The notes: generated by a model not told the origin, from the letters alone. 64,000 nt of DNA from Acidobacteriaceae bacterium (GCA_030041515.1 JASHNS010000004.1:1-64000); one strand, 5' to 3'; numbered from the stretch's first letter, positions 1-8,993 are shown. Numbers and translations are program-made.

Positions 1-340
1 CCACCGCATTGGGCGAGATGTTCAGCGACTCGGCCCCGACGTCCACGAAGACCGGAGTGGCGCCCACATACCGCACAGCGCTGGCCACGGCGACAAAGGT
101 AAACGATGGCACAATCACCTCGTCGCCAAGACCAATGCCCAGCGCCAGGAGCGCCAGATGCAGCGCAGCGGTGCCTGAACCGACCGCGATCGCATGGGGC
201 ACGCCGACATACGTGGCCATTGCGTGCTCAAACTGCTCAACCTGCGGCCCGCGGCTCAGCAGCGGCGTGCGGAGGACCCCAGTGACCGCAGCGATGTCGT
301 CTTCGTCGATGTCGGGTGCGGCGAGGGGGATCTCCAGCAT
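1..340 (-). CDS. DegT/DnrJ/EryC1-family PLP aminotransferase (N-terminal part, runs off window)
   Basis: This is the first 113 codons of a sugar aminotransferase; the rest lies beyond the left edge. The translation starts MLEIPLAAPDIDEDDI, followed by LRTPLLSRGPQVEQFE and then AVGSGTAALHLALLALG. These are the N-terminal and PLP-phosphate-binding segments of the DegT/DnrJ/EryC1/StrS fold (PF01041). The PLP lysine is not in the window. Its ATG shares one base with the TGA of the 2-epimerase gene upstream (TGATG), so translation is probably coupled. Enzymes of this family aminate 4-keto sugar nucleotides. Next to a PF02719 dehydratase and a hydrolysing 2-epimerase, a LegC/PglE-like role is the natural guess, but the exact substrate cannot be read from sequence. 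Confidence 0.9.
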   Translation of the reverse strand, partial: MLEIPLAAPDIDEDDIAAVTGVLRTPLLSRGPQVEQFEHAMATYVGVPHAIAVGSGTAALHLALLALGIGLGDEVIVPSFTFVAVASAVRYVGATPVFVDVGAESLNISPNAV

Positions 341-1515
341 CAGAGCGTCTCCGCGGGAATGGATACCGCTCGTTTGATCAGCAAAGAAGGCCCGAGGGCA
401 ACTGAGGTGAGCACGTCCACGATTCTCTCCGCAGCATGGCCATCGCCATAGGGATTGCTCATGCCGGCCAGCGAAGCGCGAAATGCAGGACTGCGCGCTT
501 CATCTGCGCGCGCCAGAATAGCGGCGGGATTCGCTTCCGCGTCCAGCACATTCCGCGCTCGCTCCCGCCCCCGCTGCCGGGTTCCGATATTCACCGTCGG
601 CAGCGCGAACGACGCCGTCTCCATGATGCCGCTGGAGGAGTTTCCGATCATCACTTCCACGCAGCGCAGCAGGCTCCAGTACGTCACAGCATCGAGATTA
701 ACGTAAAGGCGCGCGCTGGGATGCCGCGCGAGAAATTCCCGCGTCCGTTCGATCAGGACCCGGCTTCCGGCGTCGACATTTGGAAAGCAAAACACGATCG
801 GCGCCGTTGCTGCAAGCTGCTCCAGCGCCTCGAACAGCGCCACAGCTTCCCCGGTCGTATCCTGCTGCAGGGTCACAGGATGGCAGGCGACCAGCAGCGG
901 CGGCGTGCTCAGATCCAGTCCGCACCGGGCCTCCAATTCGCCGCGGTCGAGCAGACGGCTGCGGCGCAGATGGTCCAGCGAGGGCGCGCCGGCCCGATGC
1001 ACCCGCCACGGCTCTTCGCCCATCGCGATCACGCGGGTCCGCGCTGTCTCCGTCGACGTAAAGTGAATGTGCGCCATCTTCGTGAGCGCGTTGCGCACCG
1101 CATCGTCAATGGCGCCCTCGCTGATCTCGCCCCCCTCGATGTGCGCGAAGGGGATGCGCAGCGACAGCGCCACCGCGGCCGGCGCCAGCATCTCGTAGCG
1201 ATCCGCAATCAGCAGCAGCAGGTCCGGCCGCAGTACCCCCAGCGTATCCGCCAGCGACAGCACCGCCGTGCCGATGCTCTTCGCCATCCCTACGTCGCTG
1301 TCCGAGCTGAGCAGCGACTCGATCCGCGCAGCCAGCGGGAATCCGTCCTTCTCGATCTCGCGCACCGTCATCCCAAACTCCGGCGACAGGTGCGAAGCCA
1401 TCGCAATCAAACGCAGATCCACGTCAGGATGCTCGCGGAGCAGATGCAGCGGCCAATAGAGATGGCTGTAATCCGCGCGTGACGTCGTGACGACGGCAAT
1501 GCGGCGCTTCGTCAC
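340..1515 (-). CDS. UDP-N-acetylglucosamine 2-epimerase, hydrolysing (NeuC/LegG type)
   Basis: The 391-residue protein belongs to the hydrolysing UDP-GlcNAc 2-epimerase family (PF02350, NeuC subgroup). These enzymes release ManNAc or a 2,4-diacetamido hexose plus UDP in the cytoplasm on the way to sialic- or legionaminic-type acids. Visible marks are the N-terminal RRIAVVTTSRADYSHL, the IPFAHIEGGEISEGAIDDAV segment, CHPVTLQQDT, and the C-terminal IGNSSSGIMETASF nucleotide-binding region. Length is usual for the family. It starts with GTG, whose GTGA overlaps the TGA of the upstream dehydratase gene, and it ends one base into the aminotransferase start, so the three genes are tightly coupled. 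Legionaminate rather than sialate is favoured by those neighbours; no NeuB- or NeuA-like gene is in view. Confidence 0.9.
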   Translation of the reverse strand: MTKRRIAVVTTSRADYSHLYWPLHLLREHPDVDLRLIAMASHLSPEFGMTVREIEKDGFPLAARIESLLSSDSDVGMAKSIGTAVLSLADTLGVLRPDLLLLIADRYEMLAPAAVALSLRIPFAHIEGGEISEGAIDDAVRNALTKMAHIHFTSTETARTRVIAMGEEPWRVHRAGAPSLDHLRRSRLLDRGELEARCGLDLSTPPLLVACHPVTLQQDTTGEAVALFEALEQLAATAPIVFCFPNVDAGSRVLIERTREFLARHPSARLYVNLDAVTYWSLLRCVEVMIGNSSSGIMETASFALPTVNIGTRQRGRERARNVLDAEANPAAILARADEARSPAFRASLAGMSNPYGDGHAAERIVDVLTSVALGPSLLIKRAVSIPAETL

Positions 1516-2594
1516 GGCCGCGCCAACTCGGCAATATGTTCACGCAGCAAGGCGCTCGGTTCGTAGCCGGGAACAAGATCTTCTACGAGGTGCAGCAGAC
1601 GGGGCAGGTCGCGGGTGGCAAGAGCCGCTTCGAGGCGAACCAAATGGGATTCGAGATCTTCTCGAACCGGACTGAGAACGTGGCGCAGATGGAGGGCGGC
1701 AGGCGAGCCGAGTTGTTCGTCCGGAGCGAGCAGCACTTCGTCGAGTTTGTCGCCGGGCCGCGGCGCGGTGAAGACGATGGGCACATCGCGGCCGCTGGCG
1801 GCAATCATGCGCTCGGCGAGCTCGGCAATGCGGACGGGCTCATCGGGTTGGGAGACCAGGACGCCGGTCTTCAGCATGGCTTCTGCCAAAAGCTGAGTGG
1901 TTTCGCGCAGCGTCAGGAACCATCGGCGCGCGCCGGGATGCGTGACCGTAACAGGGGCGCCACGGGCAATTTGCGAGGCGAAGAGTGGGCCCACGCTGCC
2001 CGGCGAGCCAATCACATTTACAAGGCGCAAAGCTGCGCGGCTCGTGCGGCTGGGAGCCAGCATCACAAGTTCGGCGATGCGCTTGGCCGCGCCCATCATG
2101 CAGCGGGGCGCAACGGCCTTGTCGGTGGAGACGAGCAGCATATGGCGCGCGGCGTGCCGCTCCGCCGCATCCGCCACAATCCATGTGCCCAGGGCGTTGG
2201 TGGCGACGGCCGCGATGGGATTGCTCTCCATCAGCGGAGCATGCTTCAGCGCTGCGGCGTGCAGGATCAGATCGGGACGATGCTCCTCGAAGACCGCGTC
2301 GAGCAGGGCACGGTCGCAGACGCTGCCCAGCACCGGGACGCAGCGTGTCCCGCAGCCGCGCGCGGACATCTCCGCGAATATTTCGAACAGATGCTGCTCG
2401 CAGAGATCAAGCAACAGAATTTTCTCCGCGCCGGAAGCCGCGAAAACGCGCACCATCTCCGCGCCAATAAAGCCGCCGGCGCCCGTCACGAGTACGCGCG
2501 CACCGGCAGCACGTGGAATGCGAACGGGGCGGTCTCCTGGAGCCGTGCGTCCCAGGAGGGCTGGCCAGTCTGGCTCGGAGAGGAAGGGCTTCAC
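1512..2594 (-). CDS. NAD-dependent sugar-nucleotide 4,6-dehydratase (PF02719, CapD/PglF-like)
   Basis: This 360-residue extended SDR carries a Rossmann motif (VLVTGAGGFIGAEMVR), HAAALKHAPLMESNP, VSTDKAVAPRCMMGAAKRIAE with the STDK and M-x-x-x-K active-site pattern, and a C-terminal APVTVTHPGARRWFLT block. All are typical of the polysaccharide-biosynthesis dehydratases (PglF/PseB/CapD group). It lacks the N-terminal membrane helices of full-length PglF, so it should be soluble. The likely reaction is UDP-GlcNAc to a UDP-4-keto-6-deoxy sugar. I take GTG at 2594 as the start. A TATAAT on this strand (2608 to 2603) lies nine bases upstream, so the mRNA leader would be very short. It is the first gene of the coupled trio. 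Confidence 0.88.
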   Translation of the reverse strand: MKPFLSEPDWPALLGRTAPGDRPVRIPRAAGARVLVTGAGGFIGAEMVRVFAASGAEKILLLDLCEQHLFEIFAEMSARGCGTRCVPVLGSVCDRALLDAVFEEHRPDLILHAAALKHAPLMESNPIAAVATNALGTWIVADAAERHAARHMLLVSTDKAVAPRCMMGAAKRIAELVMLAPSRTSRAALRLVNVIGSPGSVGPLFASQIARGAPVTVTHPGARRWFLTLRETTQLLAEAMLKTGVLVSQPDEPVRIAELAERMIAASGRDVPIVFTAPRPGDKLDEVLLAPDEQLGSPAALHLRHVLSPVREDLESHLVRLEAALATRDLPRLLHLVEDLVPGYEPSALLREHIAELARP

Positions 2595-2602
2595 CTGGCC
2601 AA

Positions 2603-2610
2603 ATTATAAT
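2603..2610. promoter_or_regulatory. Candidate bidirectional -10 element (ATTATAAT)
   Basis: The 34 bp between two divergent genes contain the self-complementary octamer ATTATAAT, which gives a perfect TATAAT on each strand (2605-2610 plus, 2608-2603 minus). Neither direction has a clear -35 hexamer at 17 bp. The predicted transcript starts fall within about 5-12 bases of the two start codons, so both messages would be nearly leaderless. Confidence 0.45.
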
Positions 2611-2628
2611 CAGCCTTCGCCGACCGCC

Positions 2629-4017
2629 ATGTCCGTCACTCTGCTTCCCGCCACGGAACAACTCGCGCTGCTGCGGCGGCGCGCCCTTACACCGCTGGAG
2701 CTGGCGGAAGCGCACATCGCGCAAATTCAAAAGCTCAATCCGCGGCTCAACGCGCTCGTCGATTTCGATCCCGACCGCGTTCGCGCCCAGGCGCGTCATC
2801 CACGACCCGGCCCGCTCTCCGGCCTTCCCTTCACCGTGAAATCGTCGATCTCCGTTGCCGGTTATCTCTGCGAAATCGGCAGCACCCTGAACCGTGGATC
2901 CGTTCCGGCGGAAAACGCCGTCGCCGTCAAGCGCCTTCTCACAGCGGGCGCGGTTCTGCTCGGCACGACCAACTGCCCCGAGTTCCTGATGGCTTACGAG
3001 ACAGAGAATCTCCTCTACGGCAGCACGCGCAATCCGTGGAACACGGAGCACTCCGCAGGGGGGTCCAGCGGAGGCGAAGCTGCGGCCATTGCCGCCGGCC
3101 TCTCCGCCGCCGGAATCGGCAGCGACAGCGGCGGCTCCGTACGCGAGCCGGCACACTTTACCGGTATCTGCGCTCTCAAGCCGACTGCTGGCCGTGTTCC
3201 TGCCGCCGGGCATCTGCCGCCCTGCCAGGGCCCTTTCGCTTTTCTGGGAGCCATCGGGCCCATGGCCCGCACCGTCGGCGATCTGGAGCTGCTCTTCGGC
3301 ACGCTCGCGGGTCAGGATCCAATCGACCCCGCGTGCGCGCCGGTTCCGCTTCGCCCCGTCACCCTCGAGGGGGCGAAGCAGTTCTCCATCGCCTGGTTCG
3401 AGGACGATGGCCTTGTGCCGGTCACTGCGGAAACGCGAGCCGCCGTCGAGGCAGCCGCCCATGCGCTTCAGCGTCGCGGATTCACAGTCAAGCACTTTCG
3501 CCCCCGGGCACTCGAAGCGGCGCGCCGACTGTGGTGGACCTTCTTCGTTCAGTGCGGAGCCATGCTGTATGAACCGGCGATCCGCGGCCGCGAAGAAGAA
3601 CTCAGCCCCACTTTGCGCGATTTCCTGGCGCTTGCGCGGTCCGAACCACCGCTCACCGCGATTTCTCTTCTTGAGGCCTGGGTCGAGTCCGACCGCGTGC
3701 GCGCCGCGCTTCTCCAGGAAATGCGGGAGTGTCCAGTGCTCCTGTGCCCGGCCTGCTCCATCCCCGCATTTCGCCCCGGCGAGCGCGCCTGGACTGTGGA
3801 AGGCAGGAGCGTCTCGTATCTCGACGCCATGCGTTTCACGCAGTGGTTCAATTTGCTGGGGGGGCCGGCAGTGGTGGTGCCCGTGACGCGGTCCGCAGAG
3901 GGCTTGCCGATCGGCGTGCAGATCGCCGGCCGGCCTTTCGAGGATGAAGTGGTGCTGGCCGTCGCGGCAGCTCTTGAAGGGGCGTTTGGCTATGAGCCGC
4001 CGCAGCTGGCGCTCTGA
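2629..4017 (+). CDS. Amidase-signature family amidase
   Basis: The 462-residue protein has the complete amidase-signature triad: Lys71 in GLPFTVKSSI, the cis-Ser in AGGSSGGEAAA (about residue 147), and the nucleophile Ser170 in GSDSGGSVREPA. Family enzymes hydrolyse amide bonds, including aryl-acylamides, fatty-acid amides and, in GatA, glutamine. There is no signal peptide, so it should be cytoplasmic. No gatB or gatC is adjacent and the C-terminal half is unlike GatA, so I call it a general amidase of unknown substrate. I start at ATG 2629; the open frame continues much further upstream, but that part overlaps the divergent dehydratase gene and has no family similarity. It converges on rseP with 17 bp between the stops. 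Confidence 0.9.
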   Translation: MSVTLLPATEQLALLRRRALTPLELAEAHIAQIQKLNPRLNALVDFDPDRVRAQARHPRPGPLSGLPFTVKSSISVAGYLCEIGSTLNRGSVPAENAVAVKRLLTAGAVLLGTTNCPEFLMAYETENLLYGSTRNPWNTEHSAGGSSGGEAAAIAAGLSAAGIGSDSGGSVREPAHFTGICALKPTAGRVPAAGHLPPCQGPFAFLGAIGPMARTVGDLELLFGTLAGQDPIDPACAPVPLRPVTLEGAKQFSIAWFEDDGLVPVTAETRAAVEAAAHALQRRGFTVKHFRPRALEAARRLWWTFFVQCGAMLYEPAIRGREEELSPTLRDFLALARSEPPLTAISLLEAWVESDRVRAALLQEMRECPVLLCPACSIPAFRPGERAWTVEGRSVSYLDAMRFTQWFNLLGGPAVVVPVTRSAEGLPIGVQIAGRPFEDEVVLAVAAALEGAFGYEPPQLAL

Positions 4018-4034
4018 GCGATCCGCAGCCGGTC

Positions 4035-5411
4035 CTACGGCTTCAGCCTGGAGAAAAATCCCAGCTTGGAGACGTCATTCACCGTGATGATCGCGAAAAT
4101 CAAAATGATCATCACGAACGCCACCTGGATCACGCGTTCTTTTACTTCCTGACGGATGTCGCGACGCAGGATGCTCTCGATCACCAGCATCAGAATCATG
4201 CCGCCGTCGAGAATCGGAATCGGCAGCAGGTTCATGATGCCAAGATCCAGGCTGATCAGCGCCGTCAGGCCCACCAGCGGCTCCCAGCCATGCATCTCCG
4301 CTGCTTCGCCGGTCATGCGCGCAATGCCCACCGGGCCGCTGATCTGCTGCAGCACCCCGGAGTGATGCGTGACCAGGCGATAGAGGACATCGAGAATGTA
4401 TCCGGAGTTGCGGACGTTATAACCGACGGATTGTTTCACGGCCGCGGCCAGCGGCAACTGTTCCACGCGGTAGGGCGGCAGATCGCCGCTGAATCCAAGC
4501 CGGTACCCGGGCTCTTCGCCCCCGGAATCCATCCATACAGGCTGCACAGACGTGACAAATTCATGCCCGCCGCGCTCCACCAGCAAATTCGCCGTCTTAT
4601 TGCCGTTCTGGTTGAGGATCGCAACCATGGCCGCGACGCTGTGCACCGTCTGTCCGTCGAGGGCAACGATGCTGTCCCCCGGCTTCAGCCCGGCTTTCGC
4701 CGCCGGATCGTCGGGCATGACGTCCCCAATCTTCACCGCGCCGGGCCACTCGCGGGGCAGCAATCCCAGCGTAGACAAATCGAAATCGTCGCTTTTGGTG
4801 GGATTCGCCAGATACAGCTCCGTGCTGAACTCCCGGGTCTGCCCATCCACCGTCCGCTGCACCGTCACGGGTACGGTCGAGTTCATATCCAGCGCCGCGC
4901 GGCTGTCCATCTGATCCCATGTGGGATTCTGATCGCCGTCGAAGCGCACGATGCGGTCGCCGCTGCGCAACCCCGCCCGCGCAGCCGCGGAATTCTGCGG
5001 GACAAAATCCAGGACTGCCGGCTGGTCCACATAGAGCAGGACCTCGTTGTGCATCATGTAAAAGCCGGCCATCAGCACAAACGCGAGAATGAAATTCGAT
5101 ACCGGACCGGCCACCGCGATCAGGATCCGCTGCCAGCGCGGGCGCGCGCTGAATTCGTGCGGATCTCCGGTCGTCTCCGAACCCGGCATCTCACCGGCCA
5201 TCTTCACATAGCCGCCAAAGGGCAGCGCGCTCACGCAATAATCGGTGTCGCCGTATTTGAACCCGAACAGCCGCGGTGGAAAGCCCAGCGAGAACGTCTC
5301 CACGCGCACGCCGCACAGCTTCGCGACGATAAAGTGCCCCAGCTCATGCACCACCACCATGATGCTGAGGACAATCAGAAACGAAATGATGGAGACGAGA
5401 GCAAAAGGCAT
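4035..5411 (-). CDS. rseP: RIP metalloprotease RseP (site-2 protease)
   Basis: The 458-residue inner-membrane zinc protease has HELGH at residues 22-26 in the first transmembrane helix, the NLLPIPILDGG third-ligand motif near residue 400, and two PDZ domains (about 125-215 and 225-300, each with an ARAGLRSGD or AKAGLKPGD core). A final hydrophobic helix lies near residues 430-450. The family cuts membrane-spanning anti-sigma factors and remnant signal peptides. Length is close to the E. coli protein. It is the last gene of a minus-strand run (dxr is 36 bp upstream), matching the widespread dxr-rseP pairing. Substrates here are unknown; no anti-sigma factor gene is in the window. Confidence 0.95.
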   Translation of the reverse strand: MPFALVSIISFLIVLSIMVVVHELGHFIVAKLCGVRVETFSLGFPPRLFGFKYGDTDYCVSALPFGGYVKMAGEMPGSETTGDPHEFSARPRWQRILIAVAGPVSNFILAFVLMAGFYMMHNEVLLYVDQPAVLDFVPQNSAAARAGLRSGDRIVRFDGDQNPTWDQMDSRAALDMNSTVPVTVQRTVDGQTREFSTELYLANPTKSDDFDLSTLGLLPREWPGAVKIGDVMPDDPAAKAGLKPGDSIVALDGQTVHSVAAMVAILNQNGNKTANLLVERGGHEFVTSVQPVWMDSGGEEPGYRLGFSGDLPPYRVEQLPLAAAVKQSVGYNVRNSGYILDVLYRLVTHHSGVLQQISGPVGIARMTGEAAEMHGWEPLVGLTALISLDLGIMNLLPIPILDGGMILMLVIESILRRDIRQEVKERVIQVAFVMIILIFAIITVNDVSKLGFFSRLKP

Positions 5412-5447
5412 ATTCGAACGGAAACCTCAGGACCCGGCGGTGTGCGG

Positions 5448-6626
5448 TCAGCCACGCCGCGCGGCAAATCGCCGCGACAGCACCTCGCGCGCCCCTTCGC
5501 GAGCCTCGCAGTCCAGCGCCAGCACTTCTTGTATGGTCGCCGGATGCGTCTCCGAGGTTGTCTCGAGTACCTCCTCTATTGTAGCTGGAATGCCCCGGAA
5601 GGGGATGACCCGTTCGAGGAAGGCTGCGACCGCCACCTCGTCGGCCGCATTCAGCGCGATGGCATGCGCCCCGCCCTTTTCCGCCGCCTCATACGCCAGC
5701 CGAAGACAAGGAAACCGCTGAAAATCCGGTGCTTCGAAGTGCAGGTCGGAGAGCGTCTCCATGTCAAAGCGCAGATCCGATTCCACCCGCTCCGGATAGC
5801 TCAGCGCGTACAGGATCGGCAGCCGCATGTCCGTCACCGAAATCTGCGCCAGCAAACTGCCATCCACGTACTCCACCAGGGAATGTACCGTCGACTGCGG
5901 ATGCACCGTCACCTTCACGGCTGACGGCGGGAGATTGAAGAGCCGGCACGCCTCGATGATCTCCAGCCCCTTATTGAGCAGCGTCGCTGAATCGATCGTG
6001 ATCCGCCGGCCCATCACCCACGTCGGATGGCGCAAGGCCTGTTCTACTGTTATCTTGTCGAACTCAGAAAGCGGCAGCGTGCGGAAGGGCCCTCCCGAGG
6101 CCGTCAGCCAGATTTGCCGCACCTCGCTGCGCCGCCCGGCCCGCATGCACTGGTGCACCGCATTGTGCTCGGAGTCGATGGGCAACAGAGCGACGTTCTT
6201 CTCGCGCGCCGCCGCGGTCAGGATCTCGCCCGCCGCCACCATCGCTTCCTTGTTCGCGAGGCCGATGGTCTTGCCTGCCCGGACGGCCTCGTACGTAGCC
6301 TGCAATCCCGCCACACCCACGATCGCCGAGACGACGAAGTCCACTTTCGGCAGCGTCGCCGCGCGAACCGTTCCTTCCGTGCCCCAAACCACTTCTGTCC
6401 CGGAGACTCCGTCCCGACGGAGGCGCCTCTGCAGGTCCGCAGCCAGCTCTTCGTTCGCCAGCGAAACTACCGTGGGCCGCCAGCGCATGCACTGTGTGTG
6501 GGCTGCGTCCAGATTGCGGCCCGCCGCCAGCGAAGATACGGCAAAACGCTCCGGATAGGATTCGACGATGCTCAGCGTGCTCTGGCCGATCGAGCCAGTC
6601 GAACCCAGGATGGCGATGCGTTTCAA
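5448..6626 (-). CDS. dxr: 1-deoxy-D-xylulose 5-phosphate reductoisomerase
   Basis: This 392-residue enzyme converts DXP to 2-C-methyl-D-erythritol 4-phosphate with NADPH, the committed step of the MEP isoprenoid pathway. The NADPH site GSTGSIG is at residues 8-14, LANKEAMVAAGE follows at about 123, and the metal ligands appear in PIDSEHN (Asp151, Glu153) and NKGLEIIEA (Glu222). Length and motif order are normal. It lies downstream of cdsA and upstream of rseP, a common bacterial cluster, but the tandem 15-bp repeat array occupies the 156 bp between cdsA and dxr. Confidence 0.96.
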   Translation of the reverse strand: MKRIAILGSTGSIGQSTLSIVESYPERFAVSSLAAGRNLDAAHTQCMRWRPTVVSLANEELAADLQRRLRRDGVSGTEVVWGTEGTVRAATLPKVDFVVSAIVGVAGLQATYEAVRAGKTIGLANKEAMVAAGEILTAAAREKNVALLPIDSEHNAVHQCMRAGRRSEVRQIWLTASGGPFRTLPLSEFDKITVEQALRHPTWVMGRRITIDSATLLNKGLEIIEACRLFNLPPSAVKVTVHPQSTVHSLVEYVDGSLLAQISVTDMRLPILYALSYPERVESDLRFDMETLSDLHFEAPDFQRFPCLRLAYEAAEKGGAHAIALNAADEVAVAAFLERVIPFRGIPATIEEVLETTSETHPATIQEVLALDCEAREGAREVLSRRFAARRG

Positions 6627-6685
6627 CTCTGGTGCGCTCTCTGCCTCGACGGAGTCGGCTCCCTGCCGGCAGCCGGCAGCCTGTT

Positions 6686-6780
6686 GGCTGGCCGTTTCTC
6701 AGCTGACCGGCTCTCAGCTGACCGCTTCTCAGCTGACCGGCTCTCAGCTAGCCAGTTTCTAGCTCACCGGCTCTTAGCTG
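6686..6780. repeat. 15-bp tandem repeat array, locus 1 (about six units)
   Basis: Direct tandem units of 15 bp begin at 6686, 6701, 6716, 6731, 6746 and 6761; the best-preserved unit reads AGCTGACCGGCTCTC. Later units are degenerate. The array lies between the dxr start and the cdsA stop and reaches to within three bases of that stop. The same unit recurs at four other places in this window (14073-14106, 16291-16355, 19673-19747, 26857-26931). Confidence 0.95.
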
Positions 6781-6782
6781 CC

Positions 6783-7613
6783 TCAAAAGGACTGCTGGGC
6801 TAACTGAGCGTACCACAGCAGTGGAGCGGCCAACAGCAACGCGTCGACCCGGTCCAGCATGCCGCCATGGCCCGGCAGCAGGTGCCCCGAATCCTTCACG
6901 CCCGCGCCCCGCTTGATCGCAGACTCCACCAGGTCGCCGACCTGCGCGCCGATGTTCACAATGACGGCCAGGCTCAGCCAGTGCGCCAGCGTGCCCGGAT
7001 AAAAGAGCGCGTCCACGCTGCGTGCGCTCAGTGCCTGCGCCAGCCAAAGCAGTCCCGCCGTGACCGCTACACTTCCCGCAACCGACGCGATACTTCCCTC
7101 CCAGGTTTTGTTCGGACTCAGGGTTGGAGCCAGGCGCCGTTTGCCAAAAGCGCGCCCGATGTAGAGCGCGGCAATGTCGCCCGACCAGACCACCAGGAAC
7201 AAAAACAGCAGCAGCGAGGGCCCGTTATCCTGCGTGGACAGAAGATAGAGCGACGACATCGACAGCCCAACATAGATGAGGCCGAAGACCGAGAAAGCGG
7301 TGTCCGGCAGCACGCGATTCACCGGCGAACGAAAAGCGCAGACAGTGAACAGCGCCAGCGCCAGCGCCCCGAGGAACGGCGCCATCAGATCAGGCCGCCG
7401 GAAAATCCCCAGCAGCAGCACCGCGAGGCAAATCATCACCGCGATCCGTGGCGTCTTCGCGCCCATCGCATCGGCCAGGCCCAGAAACTCCCACAGAGCG
7501 AGAACCGCGACCGCAAACACCACCCCCATGAGCAGCAGGGGCAGCTTCGGCGACAGGAAAATCACCGCCAGCACGAGGGGAATCAAAATAACCGCAGTGA
7601 TCAGGCGCTGCAT
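6783..7613 (-). CDS. cdsA: Phosphatidate cytidylyltransferase
   Basis: The 276-residue integral membrane enzyme makes CDP-diacylglycerol from phosphatidate and CTP. Many hydrophobic helices run from residue 5 onward. The C-terminal signature is present: SPNKTWEGSIASVAGS followed by GAQVGDLVESAIKRGAGVKD and PGHGGMLDRVD. I start at ATG 7613 (MQRLITAVILIP), because the in-frame extension upstream is charged and non-conserved. The usual upstream partner uppS is missing; a phospholipase C-like gene is there instead. The stop codon falls at the edge of the 15-bp repeat array. Confidence 0.93.
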   Translation of the reverse strand: MQRLITAVILIPLVLAVIFLSPKLPLLLMGVVFAVAVLALWEFLGLADAMGAKTPRIAVMICLAVLLLGIFRRPDLMAPFLGALALALFTVCAFRSPVNRVLPDTAFSVFGLIYVGLSMSSLYLLSTQDNGPSLLLFLFLVVWSGDIAALYIGRAFGKRRLAPTLSPNKTWEGSIASVAGSVAVTAGLLWLAQALSARSVDALFYPGTLAHWLSLAVIVNIGAQVGDLVESAIKRGAGVKDSGHLLPGHGGMLDRVDALLLAAPLLWYAQLAQQSF

Positions 7614-7718
7614 GTGTAAGGGCAGAATACACGCTGCCGGCAGCCGTCGGGCTCCTCCTGAAGGCATTCGCGTGATTTCCGTGCGCCTTCCGGTACATCC
7701 GCCGCGTCGCCGCTCGCC

Positions 7719-8993
7719 TCACTTCGCATTTGGGATCCACGTCGCCGGCATCTGCCGCAGCGTGGCGAGATCTTCCTGCACCTTCTTCCATTTCCGCGGA
7801 TTGCGGCGCGTCACAATGGGCGCATTGGGGACGGCATAGAAAGCCAAAATGTTCTGCCGCAATCCCAGAGGGGGCCGCGCGCTGTCGTGCGTTACGCGGT
7901 CCAGCAGCCTGGCATAGGTCTCGTCCGTGAGCCGGTAGGTGCCCGGCTCCGTGATGTACCCGGTGTCCAGGTCCACGTCTGCCACGTCGAACTTCTTCGG
8001 CCCCTGGTCCCTGAGTTGCCCCAGCAGCCGCGCCAACGTCACGTTGGAGCGGTTCACACTGGCCACGTAATCGGCCTCGGTGTCCGGCTTCGGGCCGCGA
8101 ATCGACAAATCCGACAGCGCGCCGATCTTCGGGGTGATGATGATCAGCACCGCAACCACCCGCGTCAGAAAGCTCGGCTTGTGCTTGCGGTACGCTTCCC
8201 ACCGGTTTTCCCGGTCGGCCTGTTGCAGCCGCTGGGCGAATTCCCGAAACTGTGGCGTATCCGGGTCCGGCGGAAAGTCCCGCCGATGCAGCAGTACCTC
8301 GGCATACGCCACCCGCGGCAACAATTCCCGCACCGACCAACGATAGCTCCGGATCGCCCCGAATTCCTCCCCCAACACGCTGTGCAAGCGGATCCCGTAC
8401 GTGTCATAGAACGCCTGGTTCAGCAGCCGCAGCGGAACCCTGAAGCCCACATGCCGCAGATATCCCGAGGGCGCGAACCGCCCATGGCTCAGCTGATCGA
8501 CGTCGAAGGCAAATTCCGTGCGCACGTGCGCGTGCGGATTCTCTTCGTAAGTAACCACCGGCCCATAACGTGCCGCAAGGGAGGGAAATTCCTGCGGCAC
8601 CGAGATGTTCACGGCAAAGCGATGCCCGTTCGAGTCCCCCACCAAATGCGACAGCGCGCCCAGAGCAAACGCCAGCTCATTGATGTTCCGCGAGTCGCGA
8701 ATCAGATTGGTGACGAAATCTCCGGTACGCACATAATGCGTCAGGTTGCTGAAAAACTCGTGGCCGAAAGGGTAGTAGCCAGCATCCTGGATGGTCGCGC
8801 CCGCATACGCATACGCCCGCGCGGTCACCAGCTGCGCCGGCGTCGCGTGGGGGTATTCGGCCAGCAGCACCGGCTCAATCGAGCTGTTCCACGCGATGTC
8901 GATCAGCGTTTCGTGCGTCAGAAAAGAGTACGAGAAGGCCAGCGGCGCAACCAGGAACAGCGCCAATCCGGCAACAATAGCTTTCCCTTTCAT
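7719..8993 (-). CDS. Exported zinc-dependent phospholipase C family protein
   Basis: The 424-residue protein opens with a Sec signal peptide (KGKAIVAGLALFLVAPLAFS). Histidine/aspartate motifs follow that fit the zinc-dependent phospholipase C / S1-P1 nuclease fold (PF00882): SFLTHETLID, PFGHEFFSNLTHYV and LGALSHLVGDSNGH. The family cleaves phospholipid head groups. I start at ATG 8993, preceded by a GGGAGAAC ribosome site and followed directly by the signal peptide. A hydrophobic stretch near residues 280-300 (RVVAVLIIIT) could be a second membrane segment, so part of the protein may stay anchored. It sits between cdsA and the LolC-like gene. Catalytic status is inferred from motifs only. Confidence 0.75.
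   Translation of the reverse strand: MKGKAIVAGLALFLVAPLAFSYSFLTHETLIDIAWNSSIEPVLLAEYPHATPAQLVTARAYAYAGATIQDAGYYPFGHEFFSNLTHYVRTGDFVTNLIRDSRNINELAFALGALSHLVGDSNGHRFAVNISVPQEFPSLAARYGPVVTYEENPHAHVRTEFAFDVDQLSHGRFAPSGYLRHVGFRVPLRLLNQAFYDTYGIRLHSVLGEEFGAIRSYRWSVRELLPRVAYAEVLLHRRDFPPDPDTPQFREFAQRLQQADRENRWEAYRKHKPSFLTRVVAVLIIITPKIGALSDLSIRGPKPDTEADYVASVNRSNVTLARLLGQLRDQGPKKFDVADVDLDTGYITEPGTYRLTDETYARLLDRVTHDSARPPLGLRQNILAFYAVPNAPIVTRRNPRKWKKVQEDLATLRQMPATWIPNAK

Noticed and set aside
1897-2628. Upstream extension of the amidase frame
   Set aside because: It overlaps the coupled dehydratase gene, and family similarity begins only after ATG 2629.
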